Assembly: GCF_943734655.1 (NCBI RefSeq)
Contig: NC_071355.1
Coordinates: forward strand, 237,488,027 to 237,552,026
Direction of reading: 5' to 3'
From: Sabethes cyaneus
Taxonomy: Eukaryota > Arthropoda > Insecta > Diptera > Culicidae
DNA length: 64,000 nucleotides
In this document: positions 47,787-60,500 of the stretch, one piece after another
Numbering within the stretch: the stretch's first letter is position 1
Layout: each line of letters opens with the position of its first letter
Program-made: the position numbers and the translations under genes
The notes under the pieces: model-generated
Told to the model about the DNA's origin: nothing
The model's input: the letters and a program-made list of their open reading frames with translations, nothing else
The model's database searches: none

Positions 47787-49720
47787 CACAGTGGGACAGG
47801 TTCAAAAATAGGCGGACATCAGCTTTTGCGGAGAAACTATTAAGTTTTTCGCATTAGTGTCTTCGCAAAAGTTTCTTGGTTTTTAATTTATTTTTTTGTT
47901 AGATAAAAAAAATTTACATTAAGGGGGTAAATCAATAAATAGAAAAATTAACTTTTTTATTTTAGGTCCAAAATAAACAGTGCCTAAGGAAAAGTGGTAG
48001 AGGACATTATTTCAAGAGTATTTGGCGAAGGAAGGAAGTTTCTATCCCTTAAGGGAAAAAAGATATTGAGCTACACAATAACAAACCCCCTTAATATCAG
48101 TTTTTCTAATTTTACTTGCTTATTTCCGTTTCTACATCGTTTTGATGTTGAGTAAAATTTAAGATATAGTAAAAATACATCTTTTTGCTGAAGAGAGCGA
48201 GGCTCTAACCTTATGGGATTTTAAGCTGTTACAGTTTTTAGACAATTTTCTAGTCAATTTTAAGGTGATTTATTTCAAAAAGGCGCAAGTATGCGCAGCC
48301 AATCTCAGCGACTTTATGTGTTGCAATGTAGTGGCTTTCATTTTATGTATATGTCACGGTGGATCACGGTGGAACATTCGAGCAAACTGCGACTAAAAAT
48401 ATCACGTTTAACGCCTGAAAAATTACATAAAATAACATAATCGATCAATACAAATGGTATAAACCCATTTAAAATAAAAATAAATTTAATAATAAATGAT
48501 TTAACAATTCAATGATCTTATATTTCTAAATAACTGTTCATTTCTTCATAACTTCAGTGCTGCTTCACTGAATGGCATTTTCTTCCGTTTTGTGTTCTTA
48601 CCCACTGATGAAATTATCGGATCAGATGATAGCATTAAACGGTTAAATATATCTTGATTTGTAGATACTCTGTGAACATAAGCGTATGCAATTAGGAACA
48701 AAACACAACATATATGATGACTAATATGCACCTTGAACATTTTCGCGCTCGATTTTCCCGGAACATTTTGATGTCCTTATTCCGGCATTCTTGCGGTTCT
48801 TCTGACAAGGCATCGATAGGGAGCACTGATGCTTGGATCTGCACCATATCTGCACCATGGATAAGAATTCGGTGCATACTAGCTGGCATTTTGTACCATC
48901 CGTATAATGAACCAGATTTTGCGGGAAACGGTACTCTTGACTCCTCCGAAGCTAACGATGAAGAAATGAACAGTTATTTAGAAATATAAGATCATTGAAT
49001 TGTTAAATCATTTATTATTAAATTTATTTTTATTTTAAACGGGTTTATACCATTTGTATTGATCGATTATGTTATTTTATGTAATTTTTCAGGCGTTAAA
49101 CGTGATATTTTTAGTCGCAGTTTGCTCGAATGTTCCACCGTGATCCACCGTGACATATACATAAAATGAAAGCCACTACATTGCAACACATAAAGTCGCT
49201 GAGATTGGCTGCGCATACTTGCGCCTTTTTGAAATAAATCACCTTAAAATTGACTAGAAAATTGTCTAAAAACTGTAACAGCTTAAAATCCCATAAGGTT
49301 AGAGCCTCGCTCTCTTCAGCAAAAAGATGTATTTTTACTATATATTAAATTTTACTGAACATCAAAACGATGTAGAAACGGAAATAAGCAAGTAAAATTA
49401 GGAAAACTGATATTAAGGGGGTTTGTTATTGTGTAGCTCAGTATCTTTTTTCCCTTAAGGGATAGAAACTTCCTTCCTTCACCAAATACTCTTGAAATAA
49501 TGTCCTCTACCACTTTTCCTTAGGCACTGTTTATTTTGGACCTAAAATAAAAAAGTTAATTTTTCTATTTATTGATTCACCCCCTTAATGTAAATTTTTT
49601 TTATCTAACAAAAAAATAAATTAAAAACCAAGAAACTTTTGCGAAGACACTAATGCGAAAAACTTAATAGTTTCTCCGCAAAAGCTGATGTCCGCCTATT
49701 TTTGACGCCGTCCCACTGTG
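47787..49720. mobile_element. 1.93-kb foldback element with Transib-type ends
   Basis: Arms of about 764 bp (47,787-48,550 and 48,957-49,720) are near-perfect inverted copies around a unique loop of about 406 bp. The ends are CACAGTGGGAC, followed after a few bases by 'caaaaataggcgg'. CGTCG at 47,782-47,786 and 49,721-49,725 is a 5-bp target duplication, and the R1 frame is continuous when the insert and one CGTCG are removed. Transib transposons have 5-bp GC-rich duplications (consensus CGNCG) and termini like the RAG recombination-signal heptamer CACAGTG. The loop has frames of 64 (minus) and 91 (plus) codons without recognisable transposase motifs, so the element appears non-autonomous. 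Confidence 0.8.
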
Positions 49721-51366
49721 CGTCGATAGTGACCACTGCGCAGTAGCGGTTTCCTCTACGTTTCTGCTTGGACGCCTCCTGTGCTGTCTCGACGACAGTC
49801 CGGATCGCATCTAGTGTGGACCTTCCCTTCCGGAACCCAAACTGCCTTTGTGTCAGTCCGTAGTCGCCCTCCGTATATATGGATAGCCTGTTCAGGATAA
49901 TCCTTTCTAGCAGCTTTCCCAGTGTGTCCAGCAGGCAAATTGGTCGATATGATGCTGGATCCCCCGGCGGTTTTCCTGGTTTTGGCAACAGTACCAACTT
50001 CTGGATTTTCCACTTGTCTGGAAAGTGTCCCTCGTTTAGGCAGTTTTGCATCACCGTGCGGAACATGTCTGGAAATGCATGGATTGCCTCCTTAAGAGCT
50101 GCATTGGGGATCCCATCCGGGCCCGGCGCCTTCTTCATCTGCAGGTCTTTCGCGATTGAAACAAGTTCGTCATTGGAGACTCTTCTCTCGTCAGCGTTCT
50201 CATCCTCTAGCACCCGGTAAGGGGTAGGGGGCTAGGACGTTGGATCGTGTTCCGGGAAGAGTCCTTTAACTATTATTTTTAGGTTATCTGGGCATCCTTC
50301 GGCTGGCATTGCTGGGCCCCTGATCCTTGCCATCACTATTCGGTATGCATCGCCCCAGGGGTTGGAATCGACTGCTCTACAAAGCTCCTTAAAGGCGTTT
50401 GTTTTGCTCTGCTTAATCGCGTATTTCAGTACGGCCTTGGCAACGCGGAGGTCACTTCTTCTTTCCTCTCTAGTCTCGGTACTTCTTGCTCTCTGGAAGC
50501 ACCTTCTAGCTCTGTTGCAGTTAGCTCGTAATGCATTGAGTGACTCGTTCCACCAGTAGACCGGACGCCGTCGGTTTCTAGGCTCCACCTTCCTTGGCAC
50601 GGTTGTGTCGCATGCTCTGGTTAGCGCCTCGGTCAGCTCGTCAGCATCACCATTCTGGGCTTCGCTGTGTGGTCGTAGTGCCTCGGCAAAGAGGTCTTTG
50701 TCGAATGCCTCCATTTTCCACTGCCGCTCTCGAATTCTTCCTGTTTGTGCTGCCACGGGGTTCCGTTGGCCAATAGTGTACCGTATAGCTTGGTGATCAC
50801 TGTACGTGAACTCTTCGCACACTCTCCAGTTAATGTCGGTTCTCAGCGACGGGCTGCAGAAGGTGACGTCGATGATCGATTCTCGGCCATCTCTGCGGAA
50901 AGTGCTGGTGGTTCCAACGTTGCTCAGCTCTACTTCGAGCGTTGCCAGTGCTTCAAGTAGGCTGGCTCCTCTGGCGTTCGTACATCTTCGGTTGCCCAGG
51001 CGTTGAAGTCACCTCCTATGACGATCGGTCTCCGTCCAATGAGTTCACCAGTTAGTTCGTCCAGCATGCGGCAAAACTGTTCCAGCGTCCACCTTGGGGG
51101 AGCATAGCAGCTGCATACGAAGACTCCGTTAATTTTGGCGACCACGAAACCCTCATATCGGTTTGTAACCACCTCCTGGATGGGATATCTGCCCGTCACC
51201 AATATCGCGGCCATTCCTGCTCTGTCTGCTATCCAGTTACCGTTATCGGAGGAAATTCGATACGGCTCCGCTATGATTGCAACGTCGCACTTCGTTTCTG
51301 TTGTCAACTGCCACAACAGTTGCTGTGCAGTGTCGCAGTGATTGAGGTTGATTTGAATCACCTCCA

Positions 51367-52921
51367 TTATTGTAGGGCTGCCTTTGCCTTCTGGTACACC
51401 GGGCATTTAAAGCCTCCCGTCACGTGGTCGTTGTCTTCCTTGCACAACATACACCTCGGTTGCTTATTGCAGTCCTTCGCAACGTGCCCTTCATTGCCGC
51501 ATTTCCGGCACAGCTTCGATCTGTCAGGTCCCGGACAATTCCTCGCCTGGTAACCAAAGTCCATGCATTTAAAGCATCTCGCCATTTCTTTGGGTTCACG
51601 TGGGATGGCTCTAAAGCTAACCACCGCCCATCCAATTTTGACTCTGTCCACCTTCAGAAGCCGGTTTGCCGCCTCGATAGATAGATGAATCGACTCCGTC
51701 TGCGTACTGCCGTATGCCTTCCGCAGCCGAATAGACATTGGAACGTCGCCCAGGTATTCCGCTCTTGTTAGCACGGCTTTCACCTCACTCTCTGTTGTGA
51801 CCTCGTCCAGGTTTTTCGCTTCAACGATCGTCTCCTGAGACAAAGCTTTTACTTGAGCTTCGCTACCGAGCGCTGTCTCGACTAGCGCCTTGAAAGCCGC
51901 GCTCTTCACCTCCGGGTCTCTCTTGAGCTCGAAGAGCAACTCGCCGCTCTGGGTTCTCCGGGTTTTCACGGCCTTTTCCCCTAACTCTTTCAGCTTCGGG
52001 TCGTCCCTCATTCTCTTGTGGAGATCGGCATACGTCGTCTTCTCGCCCTTCACTCCAACAATCAGAGCATCGCCTCTGCTCCGGATCCGGCGAGGTTGGG
52101 GTCTCGCCCTATTCTTCGCCTTTTTTTCCGCTTCTTCGCGTTCTGCCGGCATGTCCCTCTACAACTGCTTCTGCCGATCTTCTTTCATTTTTTTCTTGTT
52201 CTCACTCTCCTCTTTCTGCTTAGGAATGGTTCTCCAGCCGCTAGCCTCACCCTGCTCCATGTCGCACTGCTCCTCCGCTCTGTTTTCATTTTGCTCTTCG
52301 TGGTCGCCGTTCAGCTCATCCTTCCGCTTTTTTGAGCTTACCTTATCTCCTGGCGATTCCCGATCCCGCTTTTCTGTGCGCGGGGCTCTCGGGCACCGCC
52401 TGATCCAGGGTCGTCGCTGCCAGGGCCTCCTCCGCAATTACAGCCCTCCTTATTAACGCCGCATGCACCACTTCCTTCTCTGCCAGGGCCTCCTCGGCGA
52501 CTACAACCCTCTTAATCAAGACCTCCTGCTCCATTTCTGCCTCTATCACCGCCGTTAAGGTCCGTGCTGCTTGCTTCGTGATCTCACCATGGATGTTACT
52601 TCTCTCCTTCATGAACTCAATCACCTTCAGGAGCTTTTCTTTGGCAGCTCGCAGCTTGTTCGTCTGTTGGCTGTCCTCCTTTGACTTCGGGATGGGCGTA
52701 GTGAAGTTTAGCATCGAGCCTTGCCCTTTTGGGGTTATCTGCTGCTGTGTGTTGCCGCTAAACATTTGTGCGACTACCTCCTTCAATATTGGCGATCTAC
52801 ACAGCTTCTCCTTCCTATCGAACACGTTGGCATCGCTGATCTGCGTGTCCATCGCGCAATCACTATCTTCTCCTGTATTTAATTTTGTATTTAATTCTTG
52901 AAAACTCATTTTGGATCCCAC
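51367..52921 (-). pseudogene. R1-clade ORF1 (gag-like nucleic-acid-binding protein)
   Basis: Starts at 52,921 (M-G-S-K-M-S-F-Q-E-L). The N-terminal half is Lys/Glu/Ala-rich with probable coiled coil. A frameshift near 52,400 joins it to a charged segment, and an in-frame stop at 52,159-52,161 precedes the last part. The C-terminus has three zinc-knuckle-like motifs, 'CFKCMDFGYQARNC' (Tyr in place of the usual His), 'CRKCGNEGHVAKDC' and 'CMLCKEDNDHVTGGFKC', as in R1 and related gag proteins. The stop TAA at 51,369-51,367 overlaps the ORF2 ATG as TAATG. Confidence 0.8.
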
Positions 52922-53200
52922 GAGTAGCTAGGGAAATATGTAGTCCGCTGCGCCAGTGCCCTGCCTTAACGCAGTAAGGGCTTCGAACTGGTCGGATGCG
53001 CCCCGGTGTCCGCCAGGCTCCGTTCGCGGTGAGGTAATTTTGATTTTGACCCCCCTCACCATGCATCTCTCGACACGGGTCGCGTCACATCTTGGATTCG
53101 GGGTCCGTGGTGATGTTTGCGTATCGTCCTCATCAAAAACGTGGGTGGCTATACCGGTTAGCGCCGAAGCGGGGGATGAAGGGTCCCATTCTTCTACCCC

Positions 53201-53970
<770 letters not shown>

Positions 53971-54203
53971 CTGAAGTTTTTGAAGCCTCTTAGTGGAATA
54001 CGAACTCTGAACTTAAAGACAAGAAAACACTTTTACCGAGTAAATTCCATTATTTAATATTTATTCGCGACAGATACGTATACACTTCGAAATAAGACAC
54101 TGATGAAGCCTGCACGTCGTAGCCAAACTACGTGTCTGTCACAAATAAATACCCACAAATTGTGGGATTCAATCGGAAAATTTTTTCTTTTCTTTGATTT
54201 CAG
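53971..54203 (+). mobile_element. Penelope-like 3' end, copy 3, with decayed ribozyme
   Basis: Begins 'ctgaagtttttgaagcctct' (L-K-F-L-K-P-L-S-G-I-R) and has diverged inverted arms ending 'tttctttgatttcag'. The loop keeps stem I GACA/TGTC and a perfect CTGATGA at 54,100-54,106, but the position expected to be GAAA reads AAAC and stem II is disrupted. A hammerhead here would lack the G12 general base. No clear target duplication was found. Confidence 0.5.
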
Positions 54204-55901
54204 ATTTCAATTGTCATTTTCTTCACTTGCTGTTACTCACAATTGTACAAGAAAAGCAAAAAGCGAAGAAAAGCAGTTAATTTAAGCATGCAGGTATAGT
54301 AGTGTATAGGATTAAAAATACTAGTGAGTTGATTTTTCCAAATAAATTTATACAAATTTCAAACAAATTTTGCGCATCAAAAGATACTCTTTTCAATCAA
54401 TAGATTCTAGAGCTTAGAAATGTTATATGGAAAATAGGAAGGAAACATTGCACGGTAGTAATTTTGTAAGATTTGTTTTCGTTAGTGACACTTCAAAAGA
54501 CAGAAATCTTATGTCATGTATCATATTTTAATAAATAAATCGAATTAACAAGCACTTGAAATCATGTCGATCATATTTCCCATTCTGTGTCGATTATTGT
54601 TTAATTTAATCACTTGAAACATCTTAAATACAAGATATAGCCTACTCCGTGCTGGTTGAATTTTTCTGGTAAAACTCATGTACAGAAATTATATCTTAAG
54701 TCGCTTTACTGATAAACTGATGTAAATGTTAAAAATGAAAATGAAAACAATGCAAACACCTGCAAACTCCAATTTAAATAAATTACTAACCTAGACCTAA
54801 GCAGTTTTATATGAGATACAGCTCATTAACACTTATTGTATCCGAGCCAAAACAAAATAAACGAGGAGAAAAAAAATATTTCCCATTCTCAAGCATGTTT
54901 ATGGCGCAGCTTTTGCACTATTTTTCGACTTCATCTTGTTTTCCTAACCCTTTAACGGGATATATTGTAAAGCGATGCGATCAAGCTAATGACTATCTTT
55001 TCATGAAAGTACATTCAAAAGAAGCTTAAGTTTTGATTTTCATGCAAAAATAATTATCTGAAGGAGCGCCAGCTAAGCAATAGTTCCATTTCTCTTTTTC
55101 ATATCTAATGCTCTATTCAGTTATTTTTTTCCAATACAGTTATATTGCAAAATTGAAGCCAAGCAAACTAATAGTAAAATTTTGAGATCAATCATTTTGT
55201 TGTAGATATCCTTTTTCTTCAAAAGCGAAATATAATAATAATTTTTCTGAACTCTTGTTTTACAAAGATACTAACTTTTGAACGCATGGTATTAATATCA
55301 GAAAATCTGCTATGAACACATATTTCATATTGTCAATTCAAAACAAGTTTCGTATGTGGTTATGAAGCCCGAAAGTTAAGGCCGTCTGTAGACCCGTTAG
55401 AGGGTTAATTTCTAATTTTCTCTAAATATTCATACAAGTCTGCAAAAATTATCTTTTGTGTTTACATTATGTTTCTATAAATCACGTAAATATTACAAAA
55501 CTAAATAAGGTGTTCATCAAGTAACATAAATGACGCTTAAAAGTATTTACGCATCCGAAGAAACCAAGTATAATTGTTGTACGCAATACGTTGTAAATTT
55601 TACTGGTAAATAAGGACTTTGAGGAATACGGAACGGATATTTAAAAATATAGTCAAGTTAATTATAGATGTTCCTGAGAAATTAAATAATGATTGTTGAG
55701 GCAGTAAAAAGGCTCACGCCGCTAGGTGGATTAATTCGGGATTTTTTTTTTATTTTGTTGGTTGAAGCTTTGACACAATGCACGGCCAGACAAAAATAAA
55801 AAATAGTTATACGAAGACTAAGGAGGTCGCAAATTTTTCTTGAAAACTGAAAATTTTCTACGTAACATCAAAAATTCAGAGATAAAAAAGTTCCGATCCA
55901 G
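54204..55901. other. AT-rich intergenic DNA
   Basis: No gene recognised. The only frame of note (54,811-55,029, plus) has no motif. Confidence 0.4.
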
Positions 55902-56770
55902 TAGAGTAAGGCGGGGTCAAAGTGCAATGCGGGTAAAAGTGCGATTCAATGATTATCGGTGCAGATTCCGAGTAAATTGACTACATTGGCATGGATGGGT
56001 GACTACTTTGACAGCTTAAATCTAACGTAAACTTTGGTTACTTACGAAGCATAGTTGCTGGGTTACGTGCAAATGTTATTTAAGGGGGCTTTTTATGTAA
56101 TTATTCGTTATACGGCAAATACGATATCAACAAGAGGATATTGCTTGTTGAAAATTTGGAGCAATGTTTTACATCACATGTCTGTTTTGAAAATACGGTG
56201 AAAAGATTTTACAAAATATATTTCGCTTTTCCGTAATTTAATCTAACCCCGTCAAGCACCTAGCGGGGTAAAAGTGCGATTCACGGATGCGGCAAAAGTG
56301 CGATTCATGGACGAGGTAAAAATGTATAGCTAATTGTACACAACTTTAGGCACTATAGTACAGATACTAGAAATGAAAGATCTGCAGAAAACGGATCTAA
56401 CGGAGGCTGCAATACACCAGCGCAAAATAGAAAAAGTGCAAATTGAGAATATCCCTTACCGAAACATAACGCAGATTGAAGATAATATGGTTTTGTTAGC
56501 TACTGCTGGGCTAATTTCAAGGATTCTAGCTTCGAACCGCGGCTTTCGCACTTTTGCCCCGCTAGTGGGGTAAAAGTGCGAATCTGCACTTGATCAGAAG
56601 AAAGAAGAATTTATTTTGCAAAACACTATTACCGCAGGTGATTTTTAGTTGAATGTGAAGACATTGAGTTATTGCACCACTATAAAATATATTATGTTCT
56701 TGTCCTTCTTTATATCTCACGAAAACTGATGACAACTTCAAACATCGCACTTATGCCACGCCCTACTCTA
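55902..56770 (+). mobile_element. TA-flanked terminal-inverted-repeat element
   Basis: Ends GAGTAAGGCGGGGTCAAAGT and its imperfect complement ('cttatgccacgccctactc') are flanked by TA at 55,902-55,903 and 56,769-56,770. The motif GGGGTAAAAGTGCGATTCA, a relative of the terminal sequence, is repeated inside near 55,930, 56,260, 56,280 and 56,565. An 80-codon frame at 56,334-56,573 (M-Y-T-T-L-G...) lies between internal motifs; its sequence is partly conserved in the copy at 31.6-32.3 kb but shows no recognised domain. Probably a non-autonomous DNA transposon. Confidence 0.65.
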
Positions 56771-57453
56771 TTGGTAATTTGAATTTGAAGAACAACTTCT
56801 TATGTAACAATTGTCTTATGCTCGTCAACACAATGTTCGAAATAATAATTAGCTTTCTAAATGTAGCCGTATTCAAGATAATTGAAGAAAAAGTTTAAAA
56901 TATTTATTTTTTTTATTTTAAACATGCCCTTTTTATATGTTATATCACCAAGCTATGAAATTGTTATCAACTACAGAAAATTTTATCTTGCAATTTGTCC
57001 GAATACATCTTGCTGATTCTACCATCTACTGATTGTACGAAATTGGTAAAAAAAATTCAGTATTTATTTTTCCATGTTAAAAAATCAATTTCCTACAACT
57101 CACGCTTAGACATAATTTCTGAGCAAACCAAGTTTCCGAGATACGATTTTTCAAACATATTACCTAATAAATTAATTACGCCATTTTTAAAAGCGATTGT
57201 TGAGCCTAAATGGTGCCAAATTATGTGGAAGGTGCATATTTCCTCTTATCAAAAACGTAGATGACGTTTAGAATAAATAGTTCAACTTTTGTCATTTACC
57301 TCTTTCACATAACACTGCTAAAATTTGAAAATTACAGAAATGCGTTTTGTTCCCCCTTCATAAAATCGTAAATATATCAGCTAGATTTGATCATACGTAC
57401 ATACTTTCTTCGGCAAAGTTGTTCGTCATAAATTTTTACATTTATAAAGTACT
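56771..57453. other. AT-rich intergenic DNA
   Basis: No gene recognised. Confidence 0.4.
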
Positions 57454-57548
57454 AGCTGACCCGACAAACTTCGTATTACCACAAAATTAAACTGTGTTGT
57501 ACATAAATCCTGAATCTCGGATGAACTTTGTCACAAAGTTTTGCAAGT
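57454..57548 (+). repeat. Left part of an old interspersed repeat (continues at 61,978)
   Basis: Starts 'tagctgacccgacaaacttc', a phrase I recognise as recurrent in insect interspersed repeats. It breaks off at the target duplication TTCTGAGGAGTT (57,549-57,560) and resumes at the second copy (61,966-61,977). Confidence 0.55.
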
Positions 57549-57586
57549 TTCTGAGGAGTTTGGTTTAGGTATACGGCTTTTGCAGT

Positions 57587-60500
57587 ATCAGCATCTTTGG
57601 CTCGAGCAGCACGTTCCTCACAATCATGTGGAAGATTTGTGCCTTGCCCATCTTGCCCGTGTCATCATTTACCTGATGAGGACGGGAAGGAAAACAGGAG
57701 GAATAGGAAGGGGTGGATGAGGAATTTGGACAAACACAAACATATATATACCGAGAGATTTTTGTACCCCCGAAGGGATACTGCAATCCTTGGTAGTTAA
57801 CTTATCAAAAGTACACCCCCTGGGGGGTATACTCATGATAAATAAGAGCTTATAGCTCAATACCGCTTTCGGTAAGGAACATCAAAATGTCTCGTAATTT
57901 TAGTTTCCTAAAATCCGATTCATTTAAGACGTAGGATCCAAAGATCCTATGACGCAATTGTGCTACTGCAGGACAGTTGCAAATTACGTGATATGGTGTA
58001 CCGTAGTCGGATTCACATAAATTACAATGAAACGATTCAGCTCGCTGAATCGTAGCCATATGATAATTTAGTCTGCAGTGACCAGCCAGTGATCTGACAA
58101 GAATACTGCAATTTACCTTTGAGTGTTGCAAAAGAAATTTCGCAACCTTCTCACAAGGCTTAACAATGAAACTTTTCGTTTGACGACAAGTTTCAAGATT
58201 TTCCCAATAACGTACATGTTCAGATGAAAACCAAGATCGAATCTTTTGTTTTATCCAACATGCCGCAATTGGTAAAGCAGGTTCCGGTCCGAAAACCGAC
58301 TTTTCTGCTCCAGATCTTGCTAGTTCATCAGCCCATTCATTTCCGGTTATACCAGAATGGCCAGGAACCCAAACCAGATGAACGGCATTTAGAATGCTTA
58401 GTTCTTCTAATTGGGTGTGGCAGGCGATGACTGTTTTAGATTTAGAATTAGCCGCACAAAGGGCTTTTATAGCGGCTTGACTGTCAGAACAGAAGTAGAT
58501 AATCTTGCCTATCAGTTCTTTCTGAAGTGCAAACTGAGCTCCGCACATAATTGCAAAGATTTCAGCTTGAAAAACGGTGCAGTAACTACCCAACGAATAG
58601 GATTCCTCCAATTCTAGCTCACGGCAGTAAACACCAGCACCCGCGCGACCTTCGTACAAGGAACCATCGGTATAACAGACTACATAGTCGGAAATTTTCC
58701 TTTCCATGTAGCCTGACATCCAATCCTCTCTAGGAGGAAAGTCACTTGAGAAAGTCCTATACGGGAAAGTACGCATGAGCGTTACATCGCTAGGAGCAAG
58801 GGCAAACTTGTCCTCAGCAACAATTTGCGACCACAATCGAGTATGACCAGTGGAACCGTCCACAGACTGCCAAAGGCCAATCGCGTGTAGTCGATAAGCA
58901 CATATTAGTGCCTCTTGCTTCAGGTGGAAGTGTAGAGGTTTAATATTGAAAATAGCTTCTAGGGCGGCAGTAGGAGTTGTAGTAAATGCACCAGACATTG
59001 CCATTAAACACATCCTTTGAAGATGGTTTAGCTTTGTCTGGACAGTCACAACTTCCCCTCTCTGCCACCATACAAGACAACCATACGCCAGTATTGGTCT
59101 GACAACGACCGTGTATAACCAGTGTATGTATTTGGGTTTAAGCCCCCAAGAGTTGCCAATTGCTCGTCTACATTGCCCGAAGGCCATGCACGCTTTTTTA
59201 GTTCGGAAATCAATATTTGTGGACCAGTCAAGCTTGGAGTTGAGAATCAACCCCATGTACATTATGATAACGGGCAGCCTCCAAAATGGAAGCGAAAGAT
59301 ACGTTATCAAACGCGCCTTCAATATCCAAAAAAGTTCCTAAGCAAGATTCCTTTTGTGAAAAAGCAACCTCAATTTTATCCACCACATCATGTAATAAAG
59401 TGGTTGTAGATTTGCCACTTTGATAAGCATGTTGTGCTGAATGAAGAGGAACTTCTACTAAGCTTGTTTCGCGGATGTGGTGATCAACAATCCGCTCAAG
59501 TGATTTAAGCAAGAATGACGTTAGACTGATTGGTCTAAAACTTTTTGCTTGCTCGTATGTCGCGCGTCCACCTTTAGGAATGAATTTAATGGTTATTTCA
59601 CGCCATTGAGTTGGGATGTACCCAATAGCAATACTACACACAAACATCCTTCTCAGAATGTGTTTGAAGTACTTGAATCCTTTCTGCAGTAGAATAGGGT
59701 ATATTCCATCTGTTCCAGGAGATTTGTATGGAGAGAAGCTGTTCACGGCCCACTCAATCGCTTCAGTTGTGACAAGTCTCCGAGCAAAAGCCCATGAGTC
59801 TAAGCCACCTAAAACGATTTCTGGATCGTTTCGAACTTCAGGTTCCACACAGCCCGGAAAGTGACTATAAAAGAGACATTCCAGGATTTCATTGTCATTC
59901 GAACAGTATTCGCCGTTCGAACTTCGAATGTTATTAACCTGGTAATCTTTCGATTTTGACAGTATTTTATTAAGTCGACTTGCCTCGCCGAAACTGGAAA
60001 CGTTGCTACAGAACCTGTGCCAGCTCGTGCGTGCTGAAGTCCGTAGAGCCTTTGCATAGGCTTTCCGGGCCTGCATGAAAGGCTCCACGCCATCCCTCCG
60101 ACGTCTATTCCAGGCTCTCCTGCATCGTTTCTTTAGTTCCGCGAGATGAGAGTTCCACCACGGTGTTCCTCTAGTCGTTTTAATAGTTTTTAGCGGGCAA
60201 GCTACTTCAAAAGATTCCGCAATAAAAGATGTTGTGACATCTACAGCCACATCCAAGTCGATCGATGACTCAATCGTCGGTTCGAATCCTTGAAATTTCG
60301 TCGCCAGTTCCTCCTCAAAGAGTTCCCAGTCAGAAAATCTCGGATTGCGAAAGGTTGCAGCGTTCAAGGAGACACCCAAATGATCAAAATATATAAAGCA
60401 ATGATCAGATATTGGTTTCTCATTTGAAACATGCCATTGTGCCAACTCATGACTGATCCTGTTAGAGCAGAGTGTTATATCTAACACTTCCTCTCTACCA

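Larger units (their letters stand above)
46126..51367 (-). pseudogene. R1-clade ORF2: endonuclease, reverse transcriptase, C-terminal zinc motif
   Basis: Starts M-E-V-I-Q-I-N-L-N-H at 51,367, whose ATG shares a base with the ORF1 stop. The endonuclease (51,367-about 50,820) has I-N-L-N, AEPY and GGDFNAW, then a frameshift near 50,985. The reverse transcriptase begins at about 50,230, with an in-frame TAG at 50,232-50,234, then 'KKAPGPDGIPNAALKE' and 'YRPICLLDTLGKLLERI'. Motif A is broken after V-V-T-I-D by the foldback element at 47,787-49,720 and resumes V-K-N-A-F-N-S-A-S-W. About 130 bp on it is broken again by the MITE at 47,319-47,665 in T-N-R-V-L-V. Then come P-Q-G-S-I-L-G-P and the catalytic F-A-D-D, the thumb, and a terminal zinc motif CPECGNVEETAEHVVFDC. 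The two insertions together remove any chance of function. Confidence 0.85.
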
